A DNA stretch of 64,000 nucleotides from an uncultured Oscillatoriales cyanobacterium (GCA_903893625.1 CAITND010000187.1:20659-84658), one strand, 5' to 3'. Positions 8,710-17,645 are shown, numbered from the stretch's first letter. Notes: generated by a model not told the origin, from the sequence alone. Numbers and translations are program-made.

Positions 8710-11421
8710 ATGGCAGCAACCCGTGAGAGTATTTATGAATTTATTAATTTTTGTGAACAACATATTACTGAAGGTAGAGAAAGGCAAGACTCACCTGAGT
8801 TTTTAATCAAGTTTTTTCAAGCCTTTGGGCATAAAGGACTCAAAGAAGTTAATGCACAATTTGATCTCCCTATTCCTAAAAGTAGCCAAAAAGGAAATAT
8901 GGGTTTTGCTGATTTATGGTGGCAGCGTAACGGCTTGGGTTCTGTATTAATTGAGATGAAGTCACGCAAAGAAAAGAAACTTTATAAACATTATGGTCAA
9001 GCCTGGAGATATTGTCAATGTTTGCCTGTGTTTCCTAAGTATGTAATACTCTGCAATTTTGATGAATTCTGGATTTATGATTTTAGTATTCAAATTGATA
9101 CTCCTGTAGATATTATTACTCTCCTAGAACTTCCTGAACGGTTAGACGCTTTTAAATTTATGGAATTTACGGCTGAAATTCCCAAATTTAGAAATAACCA
9201 AGTTCAAGTTACAGAATTAGCGGCTCGAAGAATGGGAGAATTATTTCAAGAACTAAAAAATCGTACAAAAAAAGGGGTTTTTAGTGAACAAACAGCACAA
9301 CAATTTATTCTTCAGTGTGTCGTTGCTATGTTTGCTCAAAGTAGAAATTTATTACCCCCTAATCGTTTTATGGAGTGCATTGATGAGTGCATGAATGGAC
9401 AAAGTACATACGAAGTTTTATCAGATGGTTTATTTAGACACATGAACCTTCCTGGGGTAGTAACTGTGGGTCATCGTTATAAAGAAGTACAATATTTTAA
9501 TGGGGGATTATTCTCCGTTGTCCATGAAATTGATCTGACACGAAAGGAATTAGAATATTTAAAAGCTGCGGCTGAACAAGACTGGAGTAAAGTTAGACCC
9601 GCAATTTTTGGTAACATATTTGAAGGCACAGTTAATGAGGAAGAACGTCACAAGCATGGTATTCATTTTACGTCTGAAAATGATATTATGAAAATTGTTC
9701 ATCCTACAATTACACAATATTGGGAAGAAAGAATTGAAGCAACAAATACGATTGAAGAATTAACTTTACTACATGATGAAATGGCAAATTATCGGGTACT
9801 TGATCCCGCTTGTGGGTCGGGCAATTTCCTCTATATTGCTTATCAGGAACTCAAACAAACCGAACAATTATTATTAGATAAACTAGCAGAATTTCAGAAT
9901 TCTTCTCCAATTTTGGCAGGAAAAGTGAGTCCTAAGCAATTTTATGGAATTGATAATAATCCTTTTGCTGTTGAATTAGCGAAGGTGACATTACTCATTG
10001 CCCGAAAAATAGCAATTGATAAATTAGACTTAACTGAATCCGCATTACCTTTAGATACTTTAGATGAAAATATTACTTGTAAAGATGCACTTTTAAATCA
10101 GTGGTATCCAGCCGATGCAATTATTGGAAATCCCCCATTTTTAGGAGGTAAGCATATCAGAATTCAACTCGGTGATCAATATATTGATCAAGTATTTGAT
10201 CGTTTTTCAGATGTGAAAGATTCAGTAGATTTTTGTGCTTATTGGTTTCGTTTAGCTCAGGATCATCTTACTGAACAGGGGAGAGCCGGGTTAGTAGCAA
10301 CTAACTCAATTAGTCAAGGTAAAAGTAGAGTAGCTGCATTAGATTATATTACTCAAAATGGCGGTTATATCTATAATGCGATTTCAACTCAACCTTGGTC
10401 TGGAGAAGCCGCAGTTCATGTCAGTATTGTTAACTGGAGTAAGCAAAAACCTGAAAAATATTATTTAGATCATCAAGAAGTTTTATCTATTAATTCTTCT
10501 CTGAATTCCAATACTGATGTTTCTCAAGCTGTTCGCTTATCAGCTAATCTAAATCAATGTTTTCAGGGTGTAACTCCTGTTGGAAAAGGATTTTTTGTAA
10601 CTGAACAACAGGTTACAGATTGGATAAAAGCAGATTTGAAAAATCAAAATGTGTTAAAAAAATCTGTTTCAGCAGAAGATTTAACAGATAATCCTCATGG
10701 TACACCAGAAAGATGGATAATTGACTTCAACGATATGAGTATTAAGGATGCTAGTAATTATAAATTACCTTTTGAACACATTGAAACTTACGTTAAACCT
10801 GAACGTGAAACAAATCGTAGAGATACTACTAGAATTAATTGGTGGAAATTTGGAGAAAAAAGACCAGCAATGAGAAAAGCACTAGAATCTTTATCCTTTT
10901 ACCTTAATCTTCCCAGACATTCAAAATGGTTTATTTTCATTCCGGCTAAATCTGATTGGCTACCAGCAGATTCAACAAATGTTGTAGCATCAGATGATTT
11001 TTATATATTAGGAATTCTCACATCTAATGTACATCGTTGTTGGGTAAAAGTGCAAAGTTCAACTTTAAAAGGAGATATCCGCTACACTCACAAAACCTGT
11101 TTTGAAACCTTTCCTTTTCCTCAAAAAATAAATGCTAATTTAGTTAAACAGATTCGGGATACTGCTACAGAGTTGCATGATTATCGGACTAAACAAATGG
11201 ATAAAAATAAGTGGGGAATTACTAAACTCTATAACGAATATTTTGATCAACCCTCTAGTCAACTTTATAAACTTCATGCAAAGCTTGACAGTTTGGTGAT
11301 GGAAACCTATGAATTTAAACCCGATGAGAATATTTTAGAACGCCTATTAGCTTTGAATTTAGAACTTGCAGAAAAAGAAAAGCAGGGTGAATCAATTATA
11401 GGGCCTTGGGTACCGAATTAA
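8710..11421 (+). CDS. MmeI-like fused restriction endonuclease-methyltransferase (Type IIL/IIG)
   Basis: A single chain of about 903 aa combining DNA cleavage, adenine methylation and target recognition, as in MmeI. From the ATG start, a PD-(D/E)XK nuclease lies at the N-terminus (Asp68, then E-x-K at 82-84, in 'FADLWW' and 'LIEMKSRK'). A helical spacer follows, then the methyltransferase with AdoMet motif I DPACGSG near 365-371 and catalytic motif IV NPPF near 474-477. The target-recognition domain occupies about 620-850, and a C-terminal helical part follows. Enzymes of this family methylate one strand and cut about 20 bp away. The ATG at 8710 has an AGGA about nine bases upstream; a TTG at 8671 would add 13 residues. 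It looks intact. Confidence 0.88.
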   Translation: MAATRESIYEFINFCEQHITEGRERQDSPEFLIKFFQAFGHKGLKEVNAQFDLPIPKSSQKGNMGFADLWWQRNGLGSVLIEMKSRKEKKLYKHYGQAWRYCQCLPVFPKYVILCNFDEFWIYDFSIQIDTPVDIITLLELPERLDAFKFMEFTAEIPKFRNNQVQVTELAARRMGELFQELKNRTKKGVFSEQTAQQFILQCVVAMFAQSRNLLPPNRFMECIDECMNGQSTYEVLSDGLFRHMNLPGVVTVGHRYKEVQYFNGGLFSVVHEIDLTRKELEYLKAAAEQDWSKVRPAIFGNIFEGTVNEEERHKHGIHFTSENDIMKIVHPTITQYWEERIEATNTIEELTLLHDEMANYRVLDPACGSGNFLYIAYQELKQTEQLLLDKLAEFQNSSPILAGKVSPKQFYGIDNNPFAVELAKVTLLIARKIAIDKLDLTESALPLDTLDENITCKDALLNQWYPADAIIGNPPFLGGKHIRIQLGDQYIDQVFDRFSDVKDSVDFCAYWFRLAQDHLTEQGRAGLVATNSISQGKSRVAALDYITQNGGYIYNAISTQPWSGEAAVHVSIVNWSKQKPEKYYLDHQEVLSINSSLNSNTDVSQAVRLSANLNQCFQGVTPVGKGFFVTEQQVTDWIKADLKNQNVLKKSVSAEDLTDNPHGTPERWIIDFNDMSIKDASNYKLPFEHIETYVKPERETNRRDTTRINWWKFGEKRPAMRKALESLSFYLNLPRHSKWFIFIPAKSDWLPADSTNVVASDDFYILGILTSNVHRCWVKVQSSTLKGDIRYTHKTCFETFPFPQKINANLVKQIRDTATELHDYRTKQMDKNKWGITKLYNEYFDQPSSQLYKLHAKLDSLVMETYEFKPDENILERLLALNLELAEKEKQGESIIGPWVPN

Positions 11422-11444
11422 ACTTAAATTTGTCTAAATTTCTG

Positions 11445-12113
11445 TTAACTAGCAGTCAACCGTTGAACAAAATCTTGATGCTCAACGGTGGCAATTCCCT
11501 GTTGTAATATAGTTAAAACCTGAGCCATATTTCCAGTTAATAATGATTGTTCATCTAACCATAAACCCGGAAATATTTCACTTTTTATAATGCCTTCTGA
11601 ATCTGCTAAAAGTTTAATATATTGTCCTTCTCTTAATCTAAACCAGTCTAATTGTTGTTCATAAACCCGCCAAATCAAATATTCTTGTACATTGTTGCGA
11701 CGATAAACCTTTAACTTTTGATGAGCATCAATAGAAGCACTCGAAGCGGCAATTTCAACAATTAATTCTGGCGCACCTTCCACATAATCATCTTCACTAA
11801 TTATAGATTGTCCCCCCTGTTCAACTCTTAATAAAGCATCCGGTTGAAGTTCATTATCATTATCCAGACGAACAGTTGTATTATCCGCCAAACCTATGCC
11901 TGGTGTTGCTGCTTCATAAGTTCCCAACCAAGTCATAATAGAAGCATGGGGTTTTCCATGACTTTTGTAACGTAATGCAGCCGCCATATAGACAATTCCT
12001 TCAATTAATTCTGCTTTTTTTACATCAGACATCGCCGCACAACGACGTTCAAATTCAATTCGAGTTAATTGATCGCCGTTTTCTAACGGTAGAGTTGTTA
12101 AAGAGGATACCAT
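11445..12113 (-). CDS. Uma2-family PD-(D/E)XK endonuclease-like protein
   Basis: A 222-aa member of the Uma2 (DUF820) family, greatly expanded in cyanobacteria and structurally a restriction-endonuclease fold. Family elements are 'KAELIEGIVYM' near residue 35, the strand 'LQPDALLRVE' (catalytic Asp) near 94 and 'PELIVEIAASS' (Glu) near 115, followed by 'KLKVYRRNNVQEYLIW'. The biological role is not established; proposals include transposition- or defence-related nuclease. It is oriented opposite to both restriction genes beside it. Confidence 0.9.
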   Translation of the reverse strand: MVSSLTTLPLENGDQLTRIEFERRCAAMSDVKKAELIEGIVYMAAALRYKSHGKPHASIMTWLGTYEAATPGIGLADNTTVRLDNDNELQPDALLRVEQGGQSIISEDDYVEGAPELIVEIAASSASIDAHQKLKVYRRNNVQEYLIWRVYEQQLDWFRLREGQYIKLLADSEGIIKSEIFPGLWLDEQSLLTGNMAQVLTILQQGIATVEHQDFVQRLTAS

Positions 12114-12179
12114 ATTATTAGAGATCAGTATTCACAATATAGACAAGTTTAGCATATTTTAGAAAAATCCTTACTGCTT

Positions 12180-12210
12180 TTGATACAAAATTTAATTATT
12201 TTGGTATAAT
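12180..12210 (+). promoter_or_regulatory. Possible sigma-70-type promoter of the solo methyltransferase
   Basis: A TATAAT hexamer at 12205-12210 is preceded by TTGATA at 12180-12185. The 19-bp spacer is longer than ideal. It lies 40 bp before the methyltransferase ATG in otherwise very AT-rich DNA, so chance occurrence is possible. Confidence 0.3.
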
Positions 12211-12249
12211 TAGATTGATTCAATTTTTTCTATATCCTCAAGGCAAGAA

Positions 12250-13107
12250 ATGAATTTAACTGAAGCGATTGAAATTTTGGGTGAACCTTATTTTAAAGCA
12301 AATAATTGCTTGATTTATAATTTAGATTGCTTAGAAGCATTTAAAAAAATACCTTCTGATAGCTTCAAATTAACCATTACAAGTCCTCCTTATAATATTG
12401 GTAAAGAATATGAAGAATGTCTGCCTCTTGATCATTATTTAAGCTGGTGTATAGAATGGATTCAAGAAATTTATCGAGTAACTAATCCTAACGGGGCATT
12501 TTGGTTAAACTTAGGTTATACCTCTATTCCAGGTTCTGCTAAAGCAATTCCGATTCCTTATTTACTATGGGATAAAATACCTTTTTATTTAATCCAGGAG
12601 ATTGTTTGGAATTATGGGGCAGGAGTTGCTGGAAAAAAATTCTTTTCACCTAGAAACGAAAAATTTCTCTGGTATGTCAAAGATCCTAATAATTATATTT
12701 TTAATTTAGATGATATTCGAGATCCTAATGTCAAATATCCCAATCAAAAGAAAAATGGTAAAATTAAAGTTAATCCATTAGGAAAAAACCCGACGGATGT
12801 TTGGTCATTTCCTAAAGTAACATCAGGTAAAAATCGTGCTTCCAAAGAACGAACTTCTCATCCGGCACAATTTCCCATTACTGTTATTGATCGGATTATT
12901 AAAGCATCTTCTCATCAAGGAGATTTAATTATAGATCCTTTTTTGGGTTCTGGAACAACTGCGATCGCAGCTTTAAGTTTAAATCGTCAGGTAATTGGTT
13001 TTGAAATTAAACCCGAATATTGTGAAATTGCAACTCAAAGAATACAAAATTATTTAGAAGAAATAAATTTCATACAAACTTCATTGTTGCCTCTGATTTA
13101 TAATTAA
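12250..13107 (+). CDS. Solo DNA methyltransferase (beta-type, N4-cytosine or N6-adenine)
   Basis: A 285-aa amino-methyltransferase in which catalytic motif IV precedes the AdoMet-binding motif. Motif IV is TSPPYNIG at residues 44-51 and motif I is 'DPFLGSGTT' near 229-237. S-P-P-Y is commonest in N4-cytosine enzymes, but the target base cannot be fixed from sequence alone. No restriction gene with its own specificity is adjacent, so it is either an orphan modification enzyme or a remnant of a restriction-modification pair. It lies convergent to the HTH protein at 13298-13801, beyond the peptidase remnant. Confidence 0.88.
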   Translation: MNLTEAIEILGEPYFKANNCLIYNLDCLEAFKKIPSDSFKLTITSPPYNIGKEYEECLPLDHYLSWCIEWIQEIYRVTNPNGAFWLNLGYTSIPGSAKAIPIPYLLWDKIPFYLIQEIVWNYGAGVAGKKFFSPRNEKFLWYVKDPNNYIFNLDDIRDPNVKYPNQKKNGKIKVNPLGKNPTDVWSFPKVTSGKNRASKERTSHPAQFPITVIDRIIKASSHQGDLIIDPFLGSGTTAIAALSLNRQVIGFEIKPEYCEIATQRIQNYLEEINFIQTSLLPLIYN

Positions 13108-13182
13108 GGGATAAATCTGGTAACGAATATTTGTTAGATTAACTCAATTCTAAATCTTCAAGTTTTTGTTTAAATTCCAGCA

Positions 13183-13314
13183 ATAGGAAAATAAACGTTT
13201 CCTTGATCAACTGTATAGGAACTCCCACCTTAACACTTGCAGAGCTTAGATATGAAGTATCGTCACCCTGACAACATCACGCACCATGACTGAATGATTA
13301 ACCTCTACCATTTT
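13183..13314 (-). pseudogene. Decayed 5' fragment of a second S9 peptidase gene plus its upstream DNA
   Basis: Read on the minus strand, 13183-13229 translates to GGSSYTVDQGNVYF, against GGGSYIVNQGTVYF in the intact peptidase (8204-8251). The next 85 bp (13230-13314) match the DNA upstream of the intact gene (8521-8606). About 270 bp that should lie between them, including the start codon, is missing. So this is an internally deleted relic of a paralogue or donor allele in the same orientation, at the far edge of the restriction island. It overlaps the last codons of the HTH gene. Confidence 0.75.
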
Positions 13315-13801
13315 GATGATTTTGGTTAAATTCTTCTGTTGTTAAAGGGTCTGAATTAATTGGCGTTGCTAACCTAATATTAATATCAATGAATAATTGA
13401 TTTTTTTCGATAATAATATTAGCTTTTTTAATCACAATATCTAAAGATAAACAATCTCCTACCTGTAACGGGACAGAAGATTTCGTTTTATATCCCGCTT
13501 CCTCTAACCACTCCGCAATATTACGCCAATTTTCAACTTTCTCTGTGGTCTTACCTAATAAATTTTTAACGTAAATGTATAATGTGCTACACAAATCCAC
13601 TCCAAGACCTTTGGCACTTTTGTGCAGTTTTTCTGCAATTTCAGTAGGACTATAACCACATAGTAAACCCCGCAGGTGGCGTTTTTCTATTGGAGTTAAG
13701 CGTTTTCCCTTAGCGGATGCTAGGTCTGTGTATAGGGTTTCTAAGTCCCAAGTTTCCGCCACTTCCATAAAAGGTTCGTCAGCAATTGCCATTGGACACA
13801 T
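13298..13801 (-). CDS. Stand-alone HTH protein resembling the N-terminal domain of NACHT/TIR/WD40-type cyanobacterial proteins
   Basis: A 167-aa protein. Residues ~36-110 match by eye the helix-turn-helix domain that usually sits at the N-terminus of large cyanobacterial ATPase, NACHT or WD40 proteins. The visible core reads 'LTPIEKRHLRGLLCGYSPTE', then 'VDLCSTLYIYVKNLLG', then 'WRNIAEWLEEAGYK'. Here no effector domain follows, only ~60 residues of predicted beta structure and a tail 'NQNHQNGRG' encoded inside the repeated DNA at 13298-13314. It may therefore be a truncated member whose effector was lost, or a small regulator. No function is assigned. An alternative start is the ATG at 13792. 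Confidence 0.6.
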   Translation of the reverse strand: MCPMAIADEPFMEVAETWDLETLYTDLASAKGKRLTPIEKRHLRGLLCGYSPTEIAEKLHKSAKGLGVDLCSTLYIYVKNLLGKTTEKVENWRNIAEWLEEAGYKTKSSVPLQVGDCLSLDIVIKKANIIIEKNQLFIDINIRLATPINSDPLTTEEFNQNHQNGRG

Positions 13802-13988
13802 AGTAGAGTATAAATTTTCCTAGTTTAACTCTAGCATAATTCCTAACTCAAGCTAGTATACAAGCTAGTTTGTATAAGCTATTATAAATTTTGATGTCTT
13901 AAACAGCCTTTTTTGTTGATCAAATTTAGTAAAAATAGACTTACAAAAGGCTTTAATTAATAAAATTAAACATCTATTTACATTTAAA

Positions 13989-14543
13989 ATGCGTGGCTCA
14001 AATTCTTATAAATCTTTTCAGGAACAGGATACTTTTATGTTTTATTTTGACAAAGCATTAAAGGAGATTAATATCGGAGAAATCTCTAAAGAAAATAAAG
14101 AAAAAATTTGTATCATAGATAAAAAATACTATAAAGACAAAGAATTTTCAAGATCAAGCATAATATCTTTACATAAAATTTTCTTTAATCTTTGGCAAAT
14201 TCAACACAAAGCAATTATTGAATATTCCTTCAATAATCCTGAAAATACAGTTGACATAGAAAATCACATAGCTATTTTGTATGAAGTTGAAAGATCAGCA
14301 AATATTCTATGTCAAAATCACGATTCTGTAGATTCGTTAAGACTAAGAAGTGAGTGGTTAACAGTGTGGAAAAAAAATTTAGATGAACTCACTCAATTTA
14401 AGAACTATTCAATTTTTTTAGTCCGCCAAGAACCCCAAAATAAAACCCCAAATTTATGGAATCAATACCCTGAAGAAACTTTAGCTGTTGTCATTACTAT
14501 TCTCGGAGTTATTCTTGCCTTGTTTTTACTTCAACACAAATAA
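13989..14543 (+). CDS. Unknown protein with C-terminal membrane anchor
   Basis: A 184-aa protein I do not recognise. Residues 1-155 are charged, mostly helical and rich in Lys, Glu and Ile, with no obvious motif. The end ('TLAVVITILGVILALFLL') is a single hydrophobic helix followed by QHK, which is a tail-anchor arrangement with the N-terminus in the cytosol. The stop is 4 bp before the next gene, a four-helix membrane protein, so the two are probably one operon. Base composition is more AT-rich than the housekeeping genes around it, consistent with accessory DNA. Confidence 0.65.
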   Translation: MRGSNSYKSFQEQDTFMFYFDKALKEINIGEISKENKEKICIIDKKYYKDKEFSRSSIISLHKIFFNLWQIQHKAIIEYSFNNPENTVDIENHIAILYEVERSANILCQNHDSVDSLRLRSEWLTVWKKNLDELTQFKNYSIFLVRQEPQNKTPNLWNQYPEETLAVVITILGVILALFLLQHK

Positions 14544-14547
14544 AAAT

Positions 14548-14985
14548 ATGTCTGATTATAATGATAGAAAGTTCACAATACTTTTAGTTTTTGCATTTAT
14601 CGTTGGTAGCTTATGGGATGCAACAACAACCTTTGTAGGAATAGTGACTATTATAGGATCTTCAGGTGTGGGAACTTATGGGATAGCAATGACTGGTATG
14701 ATCATAGTTTTGGCTTTCAATCTTGCTACTAGAAAAATTTGGAAGGATTTTAAGGATGACTTTGACAATAGCTTTCGATATGGCTATCTTAATTTAGTTT
14801 TAATTATTCTTTGGTGTGGCAGTATTTTATTTGATTTTATAACTGCGTTAGAAGGTAATTATAGCTATGTATTTTACCCCAAAAAAGAAGATCCTTTAGT
14901 TCAAATAATTCTAATATTTTTAACACTCATAACAACAATAAGCCCCATGATGGTGAACCAATTAATAGCAGATCTAAACAAATAA
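14548..14985 (+). CDS. Small polytopic membrane protein of unknown function
   Basis: A 145-aa protein with about four hydrophobic segments ('FTILLVFAFIVGSLWD', 'MTGMIIVLAFNLA', 'YLNLVLIILWCGSILFDFI', 'QIILIFLTLITTISPMMV') and short charged loops. I do not recognise the family. It starts 4 bp after the tail-anchored protein upstream, implying translational coupling and a joint membrane function. An upstream in-frame start at 14488 would overlap the previous gene by 56 bp and is less likely. Confidence 0.65.
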   Translation: MSDYNDRKFTILLVFAFIVGSLWDATTTFVGIVTIIGSSGVGTYGIAMTGMIIVLAFNLATRKIWKDFKDDFDNSFRYGYLNLVLIILWCGSILFDFITALEGNYSYVFYPKKEDPLVQIILIFLTLITTISPMMVNQLIADLNK

Positions 14986-15043
14986 AAAATATTCTCTTAT
15001 CTAGGTTTTCTTCGTTTTTAGGTTCGACCTATAAATGATATTA

Positions 15044-15114
15044 AGGAGACAGAGCCTCCTGATATAATTTGAGGCAGAGCCTCAAAATTAGCATTCCAAT
15101 GCAGAGCATTGGAA
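15044..15114. repeat. Cluster of three hairpins sharing an AGA loop
   Basis: Three palindromes follow one another: AGGAGAC-AGA-GCCTCCT (15044-15060, one mismatch), GAGGC-AGA-GCCTC (15071-15083) and TTCCAATGC-AGA-GCATTGGAA (15094-15114). All have the same three-base loop but different stems with compensating bases, as in a dispersed palindromic repeat family under selection for fold. They lie between the unknown membrane-protein operon and the 3' end of dacB. Confidence 0.75.
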
Positions 15115-15124
15115 CGAGGAAAAA

Positions 15125-16435
15125 TCAAGGCGTTTGTACTAAAATTTGATTGCGATTCGGATCACCAATACCCGGACGACGACCATCAATATGAGGTTGA
15201 ATTAATTCGGGTAAGCTATCAGGAGAACCCCATTTACTCACTAATTGCTGTAATAATAAATCCTGATCCGCTCTTAACCCATCTAAATCAGTTCCCCGAT
15301 TAATAATAGCAAACCAAACTAAACCTCGGTCACGGGTTGGTAAAACACCTGCTAACGCACTCACATCGGATAACGTTCCGGTTTTTACTGGAGTATAAAC
15401 GGGAATTTTTCTAGTTTCTAATGTGCCTTGAGTGTCGATCCCAGCAACCGGAAATAAATCAGCAACGGTAAGATTTGTATCTTGTAAATATCGAGCTAAA
15501 GCCATAAACATTCCCACCACAGCCCTCGGAGAAATTTGATTTTCAGGTTCTAACCCCGAACCATTAATTAAACGAATTTCATCAATAGGAACCCCCGACG
15601 CTTGTGATGCTAATTGTCTGACAGTAGCAGCCCCCCCAACATTGGCAGCTAAAATTTCAGCCATGAGATTATTACTATAAATATTCATTTGTTTAAGAAT
15701 TTCAACTAAGGCTAAAGACTGATGACGAATAATTATTGTTGAATTAGCACCCCCAAATTGAGACACTACATTTCCCGCAATCACAACTTGAGGTTTAGCA
15801 GTTCCCGGTGTCATCCGAGAATGTTGGTAAATAATTTCTTCGTTCCAAGAAGTTGAATTTAATGCTAGTTTTAATAATTGACCGACTTTAAGCGGATCAA
15901 TTTCATAATTCATATAGAAATTACCAGCAATTATTAAATTCCCTGCGACCCCACGAATTCCCATTTGATTTAGGGTATTTCCTAACGCGATCGCTTCTTC
16001 CCAAATAAAAAACGGATCACCATTTCCCGTAATCACTAAATCCCCCTGTACCACACCCCCAACAATCGGCCCAGTGACACCCACCAACGTCTCAAACCGA
16101 TGTTCAGGACGCCAAACCTGTAGGGATGCCAAAGAAGTCGCTATCTTCGTCAGAGAAGCCGCAGGCAGGGGCGTTGTCCCCGAATTCTTAGCCAAGGGAA
16201 CCCAACTCGACTGCACCCACACCCCCTGTAAATCCTTTGAAAGTCCCTTTGCGGATAACCGATTCAAATATTGCTGCAACACCGCTTCAGCGACAGGATC
16301 AGGCTGTTGAGGAAATACAACCTCGGATAATTCCGTTTCCAAATTGTCCAGTAGAGAGGCATTCAGTCCCGCCTGCTCCACTCCGGCCATTTCCAACCAA
16401 ACACTCACTAATCCAGAACTAATAATATCAATCAT
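15125..16435 (-). CDS. dacB: D-alanyl-D-alanine carboxypeptidase / PBP4-type endopeptidase (S13)
   Basis: Low-molecular-mass class C penicillin-binding protein that trims or cleaves peptidoglycan cross-links. The three active-site motifs are present: SLTK (residues 94-97), SNN (254-256) and KTG (351-353). The 436-aa length fits the family. No Sec signal peptide is obvious: the N-terminus MIDIISSGLVSVWLEM is only weakly hydrophobic. Either the true start or export signal is atypical or the enzyme is exported otherwise. It is transcribed divergently from plsX. Confidence 0.93.
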   Translation of the reverse strand: MIDIISSGLVSVWLEMAGVEQAGLNASLLDNLETELSEVVFPQQPDPVAEAVLQQYLNRLSAKGLSKDLQGVWVQSSWVPLAKNSGTTPLPAASLTKIATSLASLQVWRPEHRFETLVGVTGPIVGGVVQGDLVITGNGDPFFIWEEAIALGNTLNQMGIRGVAGNLIIAGNFYMNYEIDPLKVGQLLKLALNSTSWNEEIIYQHSRMTPGTAKPQVVIAGNVVSQFGGANSTIIIRHQSLALVEILKQMNIYSNNLMAEILAANVGGAATVRQLASQASGVPIDEIRLINGSGLEPENQISPRAVVGMFMALARYLQDTNLTVADLFPVAGIDTQGTLETRKIPVYTPVKTGTLSDVSALAGVLPTRDRGLVWFAIINRGTDLDGLRADQDLLLQQLVSKWGSPDSLPELIQPHIDGRRPGIGDPNRNQILVQTP

Positions 16436-16601
16436 GTTGAATCGTTAAAAAAACATCAAACAAACACAAAACAAACCCAATAGTAAAGAATAGAGGAAAA
16501 ACTCCTCCCCTGCCTCCCCTGCTCCCCCTGCCCTCTTCCCCCCCTCTTTCAGACATGGCAATCGTCCGGTACAATTTTGAAGGTTTCTCTAACGTTGGTC
16601 A

Positions 16602-17645
16602 ATGGGTTCAACTCGCGCACGAATTGCAATTGACGCTATGGGCGGAGATCATGCTCCGGCCGAAATCGTTGCAGGGGCAATCATGGCACAGGAAAAATGG
16701 GACGTGGAAGTCTTTTTGGTCGGTGATCCCGATCAAATTGAATCCGCCCTCAAACACCACTCTAGCAACTTGCCCCTACCCCAAATTATTCCGGCTGAGG
16801 GAACGATCGAAATGCACGAAGAAGCCTTGGGAGCATTGAAACGCAAACCCAAAGCTTCGATTAACGTGGCAATGAATTTAGTTAAGCAAAAAAAAGCCGA
16901 TGCTGTCGTTTCGGCGGGTCATTCCGGTGCAGCAATGGCTTCGGCTTTGTTGCGTTTAGGACGTCTCCCCGGTATTGATCGCCCTGCTATCGGTGCTGTT
17001 TTGCCCACCATGAAGCCTGATTCTCCGGTTTTGGTGTTAGATGTGGGTGCGAATGTTGATTGTCGCCCCAAATTTTTAGAACAGTTTGCCGTGATGGGAA
17101 CGATTTACAGTCGTTATGTCCTGGGAACGTCTCAACCCCAAGTGGGGTTACTCAATATTGGCGAGGAAGCCTGTAAAGGTAATGATTTGGCAATTCGCAC
17201 CTATCAACTCCTAGAAAATCATCCTGAAATTGCCTTTGGTGGAAATGCTGAAGGCCGAGATGTCCTAACGGGGAAATTTGATGTGATTGTCTGCGATGGT
17301 TTTGTCGGTAATGTGCTGTTGAAATTTGCTGAAGGAGTAGGAGAAGCAGTTCTGCAAATGCTCAAGGAGGAGTTAACTTCTGGATTTCAGGCAAAATTGG
17401 GAACAACACTGCTGAAACCGAGTTTAATGCGGTTTAAACAACGGGTGGATCATGTTGAACATGGCGGTGCGTTACTCTTAGGGGTGGCGGGGGTTTGTAT
17501 TATTAGTCACGGTTCCTCGAAAGGTGCAACGATTGCTAATGCGGTTCGTTTGGCAAAAGAGGCGATCGATAACCAAGTCCTAGAACGCATTCAATCCCAA
17601 TATCAACAACACTCTCAGCCTGATCAAAAAGCTGTCAGTAGTTAA
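16602..17645 (+). CDS. plsX: Phosphate acyltransferase PlsX
   Basis: Converts acyl-ACP and phosphate to acyl-phosphate, the first step of bacterial phospholipid synthesis. The N-terminal signature 'IAIDAMGGDHAP' (near residues 8-19) and the conserved 'VVSAGHSGAAMASA' and 'VCDGFVGNVLLK' segments identify the 347-aa protein. It heads the plsX-fabH-fabD cluster common in cyanobacteria; here an IscB element separates it from fabH. The 166 bp upstream to dacB hold a C-rich low-complexity run of CCCCTG-type units near 16503-16550 and presumably the promoter. Confidence 0.97.
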   Translation: MGSTRARIAIDAMGGDHAPAEIVAGAIMAQEKWDVEVFLVGDPDQIESALKHHSSNLPLPQIIPAEGTIEMHEEALGALKRKPKASINVAMNLVKQKKADAVVSAGHSGAAMASALLRLGRLPGIDRPAIGAVLPTMKPDSPVLVLDVGANVDCRPKFLEQFAVMGTIYSRYVLGTSQPQVGLLNIGEEACKGNDLAIRTYQLLENHPEIAFGGNAEGRDVLTGKFDVIVCDGFVGNVLLKFAEGVGEAVLQMLKEELTSGFQAKLGTTLLKPSLMRFKQRVDHVEHGGALLLGVAGVCIISHGSSKGATIANAVRLAKEAIDNQVLERIQSQYQQHSQPDQKAVSS

